Part shown: positions 12,431-24,219 of the stretch, piece by piece
How the letters are laid out: the number at the start of each line of letters is the position of its first letter
How positions within the stretch are numbered: the first letter of the stretch is position 1
Source: Metellina segmentata
Lineage: Eukaryota; Arthropoda; Arachnida; Araneae; Tetragnathidae
Assembly (NCBI GenBank): GCA_947359465.1
Contig: OX375875.1
Location: forward strand, 56,353,583 to 56,417,582
Direction of reading: 5' to 3'
Length of the DNA: 64,000 nt
The notes under the pieces: generated by a model
What the model saw: the letters and a program-made list of their open reading frames with translations, nothing else
What the model was told of the DNA's origin: nothing
The model's database searches: none
Made by a program: the position numbers and the translations under genes

Positions 12431-13610
12431 TCTTTATAGAAATTGAAATCCATGGATTATTTAAAGATGCGTTTATTTAATCATTTGGTTGTGAGGGTAA
12501 AAGTGCTCTATTACAGTGTTCAGAAATCTACCGATCAGATTTAACGCGTAAGTACGAACGTAGATTTAAAAATGTCGAAAGGAAGCTTCTCTCTTTTGTT
12601 CCTACTAATTGAATTAGTGTGAAAGCTCTGCTGCTAAAACGGCATTTATCACGATAGATCCGTACTCGATTATGACAAATGCCTGAGAATCCCGCTATGA
12701 TATTAAAGAATACTCCCCAGCTACATTACCTAGATCCACCTAGAGATTATAAAGGTCTCAATGGGTGAGAGGTATAGAAAGTCCTGAATCACGCCACTCT
12801 TAATTTAAAAGAGCTGCTTGAAAGCGGCGAGCGAGCAGGAGCCTTCAACTGCTCCCCTAATGGAGAATTAATGGCATTGTGAGAAGTCTTGAGAGCTGAA
12901 ATTAGACGAACTTGATGAGGGTGCAGCGTGAGGTTTCGCAATTAAAGAGTGATTTTCGAAGTTCAATAGTACTGAAATAGAACGGTGGCCGGTTGCGATG
13001 CAGGTAAAAAATAATTATTGGCAGGATTATTCCTGAATTGAAAATTTACGCGTTGGTGTTTTATTTTAAGGTCATTTTAGATGATTGATTAATTTGGTCA
13101 AAAATAATATATCTGACAGTCTAAATTATTTAAACGTGATTTCGAAGAATTAGCTGATTCAATGCTCATGGCATATCGAAGCTGTTGTATAAAATTTCAG
13201 GATTTAAAAATCTTAGTCATGGCAATACCCTTATTTATTAGTTTAGCTTCCACAAATTAAGAGATTGATTGCAATGGAATGTATTTATTTTAAATTTATT
13301 TATATAAATTTGGGTAAATAATCACTGTTTAACCCTTTGACGTGTTCGCACGTATCAATGTATTCTGTAACCTACAGTCTTATTTACAGGACATTCATTG
13401 TAACCTCCTAAACTAATATAATATTTTCTACCAGGAGAAGTGGTTCTTTAGGCATAAAATATACTGTTGCGAAAAGCAATACTGAGTAATACTCACAAAG
13501 ATATTTGAAAATGCTAAAATGATGCCCCAAATGTTTGGTTAAGGGTGCATCAATCTCTGTTTTCTCAAGGTAAAATTAGCCACAAATGTTTTTGTAAATG
13601 TATCTGGAGG
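12431..13610. other. Non-repetitive intergenic sequence with a complex patch
   Basis: The interval about 12560-13010 is less AT-rich, non-repetitive and free of microsatellites. It has no ORF over 60 codons. It could be conserved non-coding DNA, which needs comparison with related genomes. A TTAACCCTTTGACGTG motif near 13330 could be the end of a TTAA-target element. Confidence 0.3.
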
Positions 13611-13955
13611 TAGGTAAGTTAAGCAACGTTTCACTAAAGACGCACAACGGGATGTTGGTGATGGTCCGGGATCAATCCGGAAGGGAAAGATCCAAGGTAT
13701 GTTGATAAGGTATGTACCAAGGTTAGTAAAGAAGAAGACTGAAGTAGCCTATGTATCCAATAAGGGAAAGTTCCAAGGATAATAACATGTATATTTGTAT
13801 CATGTCCAGATGACGAGAATGCCACTTGAACTGGCACTTCACATTTCAATCACGCCAACGTGAGGATATTTGGGGTCAAGACATTTTTAATGTGCACTCC
13901 TTTTGTATGCGACGATGTTTGACTGAGCCAAGTTTCAAACTAGCAAACCTCCGGA
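13611..13955 (-). mobile_element. SINE copy (3' tail on the left)
   Basis: The left edge GTAGGTAAGTTAAGC...GTTTCACTA is the reverse complement of the SINE 3' end (…CTACCTACC). Moving right come GGTCCGGGATCAATCCGG, CAGATGACGAGAATGCCA, CACGCCAACGTGAGGA and GAGCCAAGTTTCAAACTAG, the latter ending in the degenerate B box. About 110 bp of local AGGTATG/AAGGTTAG sequence interrupts the body. The copy is near full length but strongly diverged. Confidence 0.75.
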
Positions 13956-14431
13956 AATGTACCTTAAACATGCTTCAATACATTTGTCACCTTGATTGTT
14001 TCGTACTGCAGCGTGCAGGCATACATGTAATACGATTCTGTATGTAGTAGAAAACTATATTCTGCCATATACTTTCCCTAAAATGCATAATTATTCCATG
14101 CAGTCTTTTGCTTACTTTTCAGTCAAACATTCTGATTGTTAGAGAATGCAAAGATTACCAGCGGGTCATTATAAAACGGAAGTAAAATGTCGGACTTCAG
14201 CGGAAAGTGATCTGGTTATGATACAGTAAAAATATCCGATTTTCAAAATAATAATGATTTCCGATTACTATTAAGTTGTGCCCGCTTTGAGTTTTAAAAT
14301 GATGATGCTTATTAATTACTCTCTAATACATCATTTAACGCTTCGTGTAATTGCTTTATGGATGCATTTTTTAATTTGTTAGCTGATATTTTACGTACTT
14401 TACAAATTAAAATACACTATCCTACAATAAT

Positions 14432-14935
14432 GGATCGGACGCCAGCGGATTTGCATAAAATCCGACTACTTGTATGGGGGTGTTTTTCGTGGAATGGCCT
14501 GGGACCTTCGCAAGTTGTTCCTCGTTTATTGAACTGCGATACCTACATGAACATTTTGGTCAATCCGATTCTTCCTACGCTCTGGCAATTTTATGGAATG
14601 GACGAATGTTACTTCCACGACGACAACGCTACATGTCATGTTGCAGCCTTTGTCAAGCAGTGGTATCAAGATATGGGTATAAAACGTCTTCCATGGCCTG
14701 CTCAGAGTCTCGACCTAAGCCCCCATAGAACATTTGTGGGACGAGTTAAAGTGATCCTTATGGACCAGTGAACCACGTCCGAAATCTACAGATGAGCTGG
14801 CGACATTCTTGCAACAGGAATGGACACAAATACCCATAGCTGTGTATCAAAACCTTGTTGAAAGTATTCCCAGAAGGGTTGCTAGTGTAATTGCAGCACG
14901 TGGGGGACCATTCTCGATATTAAAGCATGTATTAT
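14432..14935 (+). pseudogene. Tc1-like transposase fragment, frameshifted
   Basis: The translation contains VWGCFSWNGLGP, then FHDDNATCHVA, then WPAQSLDLSP, the ordered signatures of the C-terminal half of Tc1/mariner DDE_3 transposases. The second catalytic Asp is the codon at 14622-14624. The PIEHLWDE block with the third residue (Glu, 14728-14730) lies in another frame, so a frameshift precedes it; D-to-E spacing is then consistent with DD34E. The last part (PKSTDELATFLQQEW...ESIPRRVASVIAARGG) runs to about 14920. The N-terminal DNA-binding region and first Asp are missing and no inverted repeats were found. The gene is dead and 5'-truncated. Confidence 0.9.
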
Positions 14936-14999
14936 TTCCCTTATATCATCACATCTTGCTGTCTTGTCTATTATTGTAGTGTAGTGTAGTTAATAAATT

Positions 15000-15187
15000 T
15001 ATATAGCTGGTTGTTTCTGAGGTATTAGCTACCCAATCAGAAATTTCAGTAATGTCTCGTCCTTCTAAAAGACGTATTTGATTTTACCAAAAATCCCCAC
15101 TTTCTGTTGTTTTTGAATATTATAAGGTAAATTCTAGCCAATAGCCCGTTGTGTTGCTGTAGTGTAACAATTATTAAATACCTACCT
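15000..15187 (+). mobile_element. SINE 3' tail fragment
   Basis: The terminal motif AGCCCGTTGTGTTGCTGTAGTG followed by TAACAATTATTAAATACCTACC is the 3' end of the main SINE family. Upstream identity fades quickly. Confidence 0.55.
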
Positions 15188-16900
15188 AAATATATCTAAG
15201 AAAATTAAGAAACTGATTTATAACTGTCTTATCGCAAACATAAAAATTCATTAAAAAATATTGACCAATTAAATATAAAAGAAGCAAAATGAGAAAATTT
15301 AAAAACTCAAAAAAATTCTTCAAATTAGGGGGCAATTTGGCCAACTTTAGACCATCTATTTTTTTGTTTTCAAATATAAATTCACACCCAATCATTTGCT
15401 CAGAAACGATGCTACATTTATGTCTTAAAACTATAATAAAAGTTAATCTATTTTCTCTATTATTCCAACCAGAAACTGATAGTTTAAAACGCAATCAAAA
15501 ATTAAAAAAAACATTATCACACTAGAAGTTAAAGAAAAAGCGAAGTTCACTGAGTTTAAATGCCGTACTTTTATTCTGATTAAAGAACGATGTGGTCTTT
15601 AAAAGAACAATGAAACTTTTAAAGTTGATTGCAAAAGTCACTGGTTCAGGATATTACATTAGAAGAAAGAAAGTGCCTCCAGGACTTTAATAATTGATCC
15701 CCAATGACTCAAGAATTCGTTAAAGGAAATAGTCTAACTTTTCCAGGGATCTGAAGAAATTGGCTTTCTTGAATGTCTTCAGATTCTTTAACACATTTCA
15801 TTCTTCCTAAAAGAAGCGTTTTGTAAGAAAGTTCGAAGTTGTAACGAAGTTATTGGTTAATATTTATTTGCATTCTCGGTTTTAAAGAAAAGTATTATTT
15901 GGCATTTTGATTAAAGCCCATGGGATTGAAAAATGAAGAGAGAATATAACTCCAACTGTAACTTAAACTATGTATTAAATTAAATACGTAGTATTTTCCG
16001 AAATTTTATTTATCTAGGACATATACATTTCAATAATTCTATATTTGAGTTATTATTTCCATTTGAACAAATAAATATGCTACAGGAATAGAATAGCAAA
16101 GAACAGTTGAATTTTGTTGCATAAATAGATGCAGATAAAGCTATTTAAAAATGTGTTTTGTTGCGCTATAAGATTAAATGAAATGAATAAGATAATTATG
16201 ATGAATATCCCTATTGTAACTAAACTTTCTTTTATATTTAAATACGTTAGCACTGTTTTGTTTGTGTTTGATAATGATCCAAGTCATAATTAGATCTATA
16301 TGTTTTTAATTTTTAGAAATTGTGTTTCATTTCATAACATTCAAAAAAGTTTAGAAAATATACCCATACAAATTTATATTAATGAAATTTACTATTTATT
16401 ACATTGATGTTTCACAACTGGCACTTTTACGTATTTCTTTACGTATAAAATTAGACACTATGATGTATTAATTTAGTAGACTGGTAATCTGTCATTTAAT
16501 ACGTATTAACACACTTGGGCGGACCATTCATATAGGTGAAAAACCTTTAGAATTTAAAAATTAGAGTCAAGAGAGAGTTGCCTAGTACCTTCAAAAAAGG
16601 CCTATTATTAAACAAAATTATATTTAATGTATTGAATCTACTTGGACGTTATATTTCAATGTTTAAAATAATGTTGCTAAAAAAGGTGTTTCTAATGAAA
16701 GATGCAAGTTTAAAGATGCTCAAAATGTAGCAATAATAGTGTGGTGTAGTGTAAAAATCGAATTTAGAATCATTAAGTAAATGCAATAAAACTAATATTT
16801 AGAATGTACCTATTCTTTATATTGAATGGCATAGAAAATATTAAAAAATTTTGTAATTTCTTTTAATTCTAACAATAAATATACAAATACAAATTTAAAT
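15188..16900. other. AT-rich sequence, nothing recognised
   Basis: About 1.7 kb with only short chance ORFs, such as the overlapping pair at 15186-15525 on opposite strands. Confidence 0.5.
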
Positions 16901-16904
16901 AATA

Positions 16905-17500
16905 ACGACCAGCTACAGGCTCAAGCCCAACAAGGCTGGTCCTTTGTTTATGAATTCCCCAATTCCCACTGACTATCCAATTGTGTCTTAAATTCATACA
17001 CTCCCTTTGAATTAACTATATTTTCTGGCAACGCGTTCCAACTGTCTATTACCCTATTAAAGTAGTAGTTTTTCCTTAAGTCCCGATTAAAATGTGTCTT
17101 ATTCAATTTATACCCATGACCCCTTGTTCTGTTATCCCTATTGAAATTTAAGCCCTCTGTGTCCCCTTGTTTTACAAACTTGAAAAGCTGAATCAAATCC
17201 CCCCTCCTTCTTCTTCTTTCCAGTGTATACATGTTTAGCTTACTTAAACGTTCATTATAGTCGAAATTTGCTAGCCTCTTTATTATTTTTGTAGCTCTGT
17301 GCTGAACCCTTTCAATTGATTATATGTCCTTTCTTATATATGGAGCCCAGAATTGTACAGCATATTCTAGATGTGGTCTTACTAAACCCTTATATAACGG
17401 CAAGATTATATTCTTATCCCTTGAAGTTACAGTCTTTTTAATATACCCCAATATAACCTATTAGCCTTTTTACCCGCAGCTGAACATTGGTGACCCATTT
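16905..17500 (-). pseudogene. CR1-like LINE ORF2 3' end
   Basis: On the minus strand the translation runs [20 protein letters not shown] (about 17390-17330), ERVQHRATKIIKRL, then MYTLERRRRRGDLIQLFK, TRGHGYKLNK and FNRVIDSWNALPENIVNSK. These are the ordered motifs of the C-terminal reverse-transcriptase thumb and tail of CR1/Jockey-group non-LTR retrotransposons. In-frame stops upstream and the lack of the YxDD catalytic box show a 5'-truncated dead copy. The final ORF of 94 codons is open to its natural stop at 16948-16950. A short 3' UTR rich in CAGCCTTGTTGGGCTTGAG follows. 5' truncation is normal for target-primed insertions. Confidence 0.85.
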
Positions 17501-17959
17501 TATATATTTACAATTATTTTATATATTACAAATATAATATATATTTACAATTATGAACACAGAAACTATGACATTTTACAACAATAAAAACAAACAAGGG
17601 GTCCGAGTCCTTCTCGTTGACGCTTGCAAACCCCAAAAGTTTATTTCGCATAGTCCTCATTACTTCGCTACGTGAATGTTGTTCGCTTCGCTCGCATCAA
17701 TGAAGACATATGAAGGGATTGTTTACAAAATATGATATTCCAAAAAGATATTTTTCAAATGTACATTTGTTGTATAACAGAAACGTTATAAGGTACATCT
17801 GGAATCAGAACTCGAACAATTTGAAATTCAAAAGAATAATTTGAGCAAATGCTGACTCGAAATGTGAGCACTGCTTTGGAAATCGCATACCCTTTCATAT
17901 TGTTAGTGTGTCCATTTACACGGCACTCAAGTCACCCATACACTTTTTCATTGCGTTTG
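17501..17959. other. Intergenic sequence
   Basis: No gene. A patch at about 17595-17700 (GTTCGCTTCGCTCGC) is GC-richer and reminiscent of Helitron-type terminal sequence, without a definable end. Confidence 0.35.
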
Positions 17960-18212
17960 TTATAAAAAGTTGTAGCGCAGGCGTCTTGTTGAACTATAAT
18001 TGTTGGCCCTGAAAATGGCAGTTATTTTAAATGGACCTGAAAAGAGAACACTTGTTTTTGACGCTTTGAAAGAAAGTAACGAAATGAACTTCAATTCTTT
18101 TATTTTTAATAAAATTTTATATGATAACACTATTAATTCAACTGAGGTGTTTTTTGTTGCATTTCCCGTGGTAAACAACTGTACAGTGATACCAAAACGC
18201 GATAAAAAGTAA
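17960..18212 (+). CDS. Small hypothetical ORF with upstream TATA box
   Basis: A TATAAAAAG motif at about 17961-17969 lies ~50 bp before ATG (18015), with a start-like context GAAAATGG. The ORF encodes 65 residues (MAVILNGPEKRTLVFDALK...), ending at 18212, with no signal peptide or membrane segment and no family I recognise. The spacing would suit a compact promoter with transcription starting near 17992. It ends close to a (TA)n tract and could equally be a chance ORF or a fragment of a mobile element. Confidence 0.2.
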
Positions 18213-18227
18213 CATATTTTATGACGT

Positions 18228-18352
18228 TATATATATATATATATATATATAATTTTCTTTAACAAGAGGAAATTCCAAAAATAAAAGCCAAAAGGAATTT
18301 ATTGAAAACGAAAGTGTTGGTGGATCAGGGTGTCATCAGGGAGGAGCCTGAA
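18228..18352 (+). repeat. Dispersed ~95-bp repeat ending in (TA)n, copy 2
   Basis: A (TA)n run of 22 bp is followed by the same ordered blocks as the minus-strand copy at 10995-11120. Beyond the shared part the sequence continues to about 18610 with a CAGCAGCAGTCGGGAGACCGG patch and then enters another (TA)n tract, so the whole 18.23-18.71 kb block is bracketed by TA repeats. Confidence 0.7.
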
Positions 18353-18613
18353 CCATACAACACAAAATGGTGTTTTCTACGAATATGAGCCGCAAAATGC
18401 TAAGAAATTGCTCATATACTCCCCAAAAACACCATTAAAAGCAAATATACAAAAAAAGATTGAAATAAGAAAATTTTAATCAAACCTGCAGCAGCAGTCG
18501 GGAGACCGGCAACACCAAGCCAGAAGATCGCAACAAATGCCGCTGCTCACTTAGTTCAACAGACCGCCAACACCAATGACTCAAAGGAAATGACGAAATA
18601 ACTTTTGTGTTTG

Positions 18614-18714
<101 letters not shown>

Positions 18715-18765
18715 TTTATTATTATTATTTTTTTTTATTTATTATTATTATTATTTTTTTTTTAG

Positions 18766-20545
18766 CAAAATATATATTTAAAAAAATTTTATTTGAAGTT
18801 TTTATAACTTATACATTTTACTTTGGACCAAATAATTATACTTGATTTATTCCTACATATGACCTATTTTATACATATCGCACTATGGTGCAAGACAAAA
18901 CTACAAAAAGTGATAACTTCTGTAAAAGTGAGGAAACTATTACAGAAGTGAGGTAACTATTACTATCGGTTTTGGCTATTGGAGAGATTATGAATAACCT
19001 TCGAGTTCATATTTTGTATACATTACAAAATTACGGTGTACAACGCACTATTGCGACAATTTTCATGTCAATATTGTTTTTATTCGTACTCTTGTACCCT
19101 CAATGCGATAATTTCGAATTCTAACAACAGTTTCAAAAGCTAACAACTCATGTTGATATGATATTCAAAATCTATTTCTTTTCCAGCAAACATAATTTTT
19201 TCTTGAATTTTATATTCAGCATGTGAAATAACAGCTCGTTTTTAAATTAAATGTCTTCGGTGGAGACAAACAAAATCGATGGTAATTTGTCAAAAAAGAA
19301 GATCAATTTTACAGGGTTTTAAGGGTAAAAATTTTCTTTGAAAACGCGAAGAACGAAACGAAAAGAAAATGTTCTAAAGTCTGAGATAGAAAAATTGCAC
19401 GCGAATAACTTTAACTCGTAAAGTAAACAACCTCACTCTTTCTGTGACTTATGACAAAACTTCATATTTTTCAAAGTACTAGAAAGAATATTTTATGACA
19501 GTGACATTATTCTAAGCAAATCATTATTCCAAATTTAAATTTAAATTTAATCTGACTGGCATGCTGTACTAAGACGATTATTTGTTGCATTTTTACACAA
19601 TTCAGACATCCGATATCTAAACAGAAACTAAGAAATTATTTAGAATAATAAATATTGTTCCTTGTCTAGAGTACAAATTTGAATACAATCCAATAGTATA
19701 ATTTGAAATAGAAAAACAAAGTATTTCGTAAATGTTTTTAAAAATTTTAAATCCTATTTGATTATAACCAATAACCATTTATAACCGATAACAATTAACA
19801 TATTTTCTCACAAAATACAAGTTAAACTCAAAACGTTATGGGATAACAACCAAAACCCAAGTTATGGTTAGTATATTTTAAAACTTTCTGATCCCCACAC
19901 ATAGTATTTTCCCCGAATAGCTTACATCGTAAAAACTGGTAAAAGCATGCTTAACAGAAAGTCGAAAAAAATTCTCAGAAAGAACAGGCGAATGGCGTCA
20001 AAGGCTGTCAGCTCCAGTTATCACTTTCCTTTTATTTAACCCTGCTCCAGATTTATTCGAAAGCCTTCCATTGCTTAAAAAACGGCAGACCTACTTCTAG
20101 CGGAGAAAAAAAAGCCCGGAATAAAAACTCCTGTAGAGCAGCTATAAGTCCGTTAGAAAAAAAGTCTTTGTCTTTCAAATGTCATCGGATTATTTTTTAA
20201 CCCGATATAGCAGTACTTTGACATCATGTTTGGAGTTGCGAAGTAACATGCTTTGTGAAAATGTCAAATAGAATTTACAAACACAACGGACACAAAAGCT
20301 CGTTTTATGTTTTATTTATAAGTCTCATCTCATTTTGTACATCAATAGAAGATAAGAGACAGACGGAGTGGAGCACTTGAATCGGGGTGTGATAGCGAGT
20401 TCACTTTTGGTTTTCTTTCTCTGTGTCGTTTATATATATACATTTATGTGGTCCTTTCCTAGAGCCAAATGCATCAAACGCCTCATTTGGAAGATAATCT
20501 AAAGTCATCATCTACTTGAATGAATTCGGCGTGTTAAAATATTTT
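18766..20545. other. AT-rich intergenic sequence
   Basis: No gene. A complex patch at about 19980-20160 is less AT-rich and non-repetitive; nothing in it was identified. Confidence 0.4.
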
Positions 20546-20552
20546 TGTTGAG

Positions 20553-21330
20553 CTGTGAATTCTACAATTAATAAGAGAAGTCATGCAACCATTTACGGAA
20601 GTTTATTTTTTCCTTTGGAATATTTGTTTTGGGGTATGCGATTTTTGATCGAAATCCTACACGCATACGATCTACAATCATAAGTTTGCAAGCTGCTTGT
20701 CATTGCTCCCATGTGAGCCGTGGAAGTCTGACTGCACTGGGATATAATCTGTTTTTCGCGAATTGATTGTAAAGATTCACGTCACTTTTGTCAAAAAGGG
20801 ACGCTGTTAATTCTACAAATAATAAAAGAGGTAATGCATCCATTTACGGAAGTTAATTTTTTTCTTTGGAATATTTATTTGGTGGCATTTATTTGGAGCG
20901 ATTCTTGATCGAAATCCTAATTTCATTCATGATTAAACACAGATACGGCCTACAACCATAAAATTTGCAAGCTGCTCGTCATGGCTCCCAAGTGAGCCGC
21001 AGAAGTCTGACTGCGCTCTGATATAATCTGTTTTCGCGAACTAATTGTACAGATTCACGTCATTAAAAAAAAAAAGTTGCTGTGAATTCTACAATTAATA
21101 AAATTGTAATGCATCCATTTACGGAAGTTTATTTTTGTTATTGGAATAGTTAATTGGGGGCATGCTATTTTTGATCGAAATCCTATTACAATTCTTGATT
21201 GAACATGGATACGACATACAAAAATAAGTTTGCAAGCTGTTCGTCATGGCTCCCAGGTGAGCCTTGGAAGTCTGACTGAGCTCTGATACAATCTGTTTTA
21301 CGCGAATCAATTGTGAGAATTCACGTCATT
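20553..21330. repeat. Three-unit ~260-bp tandem repeat
   Basis: Units start near 20553, 20803 and 21079. Each has, in order, GCTGTGAATTCTACAATTAA, CCATTTACGGAAGTT, TTTGGAATA, TTGATCGAAATCCTA, TTTGCAAGCTG, GGCTCCCAAGTGAGCC, AAGTCTGACTG and CGCGAATTGATTGT, ending TTCACGTCA. Unit lengths are about 250, 276 and 250 bp. Each has a small inverted repeat GGCTC...GAGCC. Similarity is high enough for recent duplication but indels differ. No protein is encoded. Confidence 0.85.
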
Positions 21331-22205
21331 TTTCCTCAAAAATGGGCAAGATGGGTGTAGAGGACTCGGATGCTAAGTGACCACTAAGACACGAGGAGCG
21401 AGGAAAAAGCAACGAGACATAGTCTAGGTGGAGACCGAAGACAACAAGTTTGAAAAAAAGTGTGATCCATTGTATGGAGGTGATTCCATATAAAGATGTC
21501 GACTGGTTCAATGAATAACTAGGCAGGTAAAAATATAAATAACTTTAATCAAAACTGTAGGAACAAAATAGAACTGGCAAGTCTTCTAGCGTCTGGCCTC
21601 AAAGAAGGGTCGTGAACGTAGTTTTGTAAGTTTTTAAACATGGAGATTATTCAGAGTACGTAAACATTGTCCATACAGTATGTATGAATAGTGCCCTGTA
21701 TACAATATTTATACAAATGCACGATTTAAGGCAATATTACATACCTAAATGTGTTCATCATAGTAAAACTGTATCTTGAATACTACTCGGCCAGGCTCTG
21801 TGATAGTGATGTTTGTTCCGTGGTGGTACACAAATCAAGGAATACAATCACCAATTCTTTGATGTTAAAAATGTCAATAGTAGAAAGCCTGGGTGTTTAC
21901 TTATGAAATTAATGTCTTTGGTTGAGATCCCGGTTTGGTATTACGAGGGGATAGCTGAGCCGCTAACTTCAAAAACAAAGCGGAATATTACCAACTGACA
22001 TTGGGCTGATAAGTTTTAATTCTTGCAATAAAAAAACAAATGTAAATTTCACTGTAGATTTATTACAATGCATGTTTATTAAAACGAAGTTAATTAATGT
22101 AATTAAGCTTACTTGAAAAAAGTTTAAATAATTAGTGTTTTTTAAATGCACTTCCAAACTTTTAATTTAGTTATATGTAATTCTAATAAAGCGCTATTTT
22201 TATTA
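21331..22205. other. AT-rich intergenic sequence
   Basis: Only short ORFs, none recognised. Confidence 0.45.
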
Positions 22206-22207
22206 AA

Positions 22208-22656
22208 AGGTAGGTAATTAATTAACGTCGCAGTGGAGAAACACATCGGTCTATTGCTAGCAGTCCGAGATAAATCCCGAAGGGATCGAACCAAGAATAA
22301 CGCCTCGTAATTTTAAACCTAACTAACTAACACCAATACACACTCCCGTGCCGAGTATCGTGAGACACTGTACCAGTTTAAATAAGTGTGGTTAGATGAG
22401 TAGAGCATGCCACCAAGGTGACATGTCTACCCAGAATGTTAGAGCCGTAGTTTTGAACCACGGTCAGATGACGAAGTCACACATGAACTGGCACCCCCTC
22501 TCAAAACTACCACGCCACGCCAACGTGAGGTCATTTGAGGCCACTGCAGATTTAAAGTGCACCAGTTCCCGCGTACACGACGATTTTTGGTTGTGCCAAG
22601 TTTCGAACTCGCAGCACTCCGAATGCTATTTTCTAAACTGTGCTACCGCGGACCTA
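22208..22656 (-). mobile_element. tRNA-derived SINE copy with internal duplication
   Basis: Minus-sense copy. The right end carries a B-box-like GCGAGTTCGAAAC and a decayed A-box region (near 22640). The left end is the tail GGTAGGTAATTAATTAACG. Body blocks CGCCACGCCAACGTGAGG and GGTCAGATGACG are clear. The motif CGTAATTTTAAACC/CGTAGTTTTGAACC occurs twice (about 22307 and 22446), separated by 130 bp of other sequence, so the copy holds an insertion or partial duplication. The 122-codon plus-strand ORF over it is a SINE shadow. Confidence 0.8.
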
Positions 22657-24194
22657 TCTCTCTATATTAAAAAAAATGTTACCGCCGCCGCAGGATTGAA
22701 AACTGTGTTGTTTAGCTCGATTCTTAGACAGTTTCCCGAGAAAGTACTGATCGGAAAAAAATGAAATTAACATGCTTTGTTCTTCATCGTATTCCTTGGA
22801 TAATTATTAAGATTTTTTTCCGTTGCGGCTATTAGTTTAGGTTTTATTAAGTGTTAAAGTTGAAGAAGTGAAATTTCTTCCGCGAGTGAGCAAAACACAT
22901 TCAAATTTTCAGTCTTCAGTCGTGAGTTTTTTTTTAAGAGTACCTCTCAACGTAAATTTTTGCTGCTCGTCGAGTTTTTTTTTTAATTTAAATTTGGTTC
23001 TTGATAATATTTTTTTGAAATTCAGGAAAAATCGGGACATTTTTGTTACTTTTTTTAAAACTGCCGTATCTATATCTAATTACTATTAGTTTTAATTTTT
23101 AAAATATAGCAGTATACCTCAGAATATACTCTTTCTTACAGTACTATTATTTTTGAAATCGGTTAATAATTAAATTGGATGCGAGCAAAAGTTCGTCATA
23201 CAAAATTCGGAATCTTTGGATATTTTCGCTATTTATTGTTAAAACCGTTTTGTCTACGGCAAAAGCCATTATTTTTTAAATTTGGAAACATCACTGAATA
23301 CATTACATTACACTCTTTCTTATGGTACAGTTATTTTTCAAATTGGTTAATAAATAAAATCGATGCATATAAAAGTTGGTCATACAATTTTCGGAACTTT
23401 CAGATCGTAACTTCCGATACAAAACTAAAATGGTCATATCTGTATAGTATTACTGTTAGTTTTTAATTTTAAAAATATTGCAGTATACCTCAGAATATAC
23501 TCTTTCTTACGGTACAATTATTTTTAAAATTGGTTCATAAATAAATTCGATGCAATCAAAAGTTGGTGTCACAAATTTCGTATTTTTCAGTTCGCATAGC
23601 TGCTTCCGAAAGCAGTAGTGGGTTGCACTTTTGACTATCGGGTTTGCCAGATATCAAATTTATCGTAGCAACAATTGCCATAAAAACGATTTCTTTTTAT
23701 TTGGCGAGGAAAAAGGCTCGCTTTTTTCCCTCTGTTCTCAAGACAGTTTACCGACAAAGTACAGATCGTAAAGTTTGGATATTAACAATGTTTACTTAAA
23801 ATTGCACAGGGAACAAGATGCAGAAGATTTTTTACTGATGCGGCTATTAGTTTAGGGTGCATTAAGTGTTAAAGCAAAAAAAAAGTTAAATCACTTGCGA
23901 AAGAAGTATTGGTTTGAAAAAGCAAACTAAACGGATTGCGTAGCAATCTCCGGGGTCGGCGAGCGTAAGCGAGACGCAGCGAAGCCCTCGCTGTGACGTC
24001 ATGAACCGGAAAGTGAAATCAGCATAATACGAATTATTCAGATAGTTTCACTCTGTGAAAGTAATGTTGGTTTGCGAAGCAAACCAAACGGCATCTGTGA
24101 CAGGAGTGTTGGTTTGCGAAGCAAACCAAATGGGATTGCGCAGCAATCCCCGGGGGTTGGCGAGCGTAAGCGAGCAGGGGGCGGAGCCCCCTAG
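22657..24194 (+). mobile_element. Non-autonomous Helitron
   Basis: The proposed 5' end is TCTCTCTATATTAAAA, preceded by A. The 3' end is CTAG (24191-24194), followed by T. This fits Helitron rules: 5'-TC, 3'-CTRR, insertion between A and T, no target duplication. A perfect GGGGGC/GCCCCC hairpin (24177-24191) abuts the 3' CTAG, with three more perfect hairpins just upstream. No Rep/helicase ORF is present, so movement would depend on a helicase in trans. Internally there is a direct repeat about 1 kb apart (near 22700-22890 and 23715-23905) and three ~185-bp units. The 5' boundary is less certain than the 3' one. Confidence 0.7.
23040..23620. repeat. Three ~185-bp tandem units inside the Helitron
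   Basis: The marker ACTCTTTCTTA recurs near 23128, 23310 and 23498. Each is followed by a TTATTTTTnAAATnGGTTnATAA block and an AAAAGTT(C/G)GTCATACAA block. Divergence is moderate. Confidence 0.75.
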
Positions 24195-24219
24195 TTTTAT
24201 AAAAAGGAGACATTGGTTT

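Noticed and set aside
22396..22764. 122-codon plus-strand ORF
   Set aside because: It reads the antisense of a SINE (body motifs ACGCCAACGTGAGG, GGTCAGATGACG) and runs into the Helitron.
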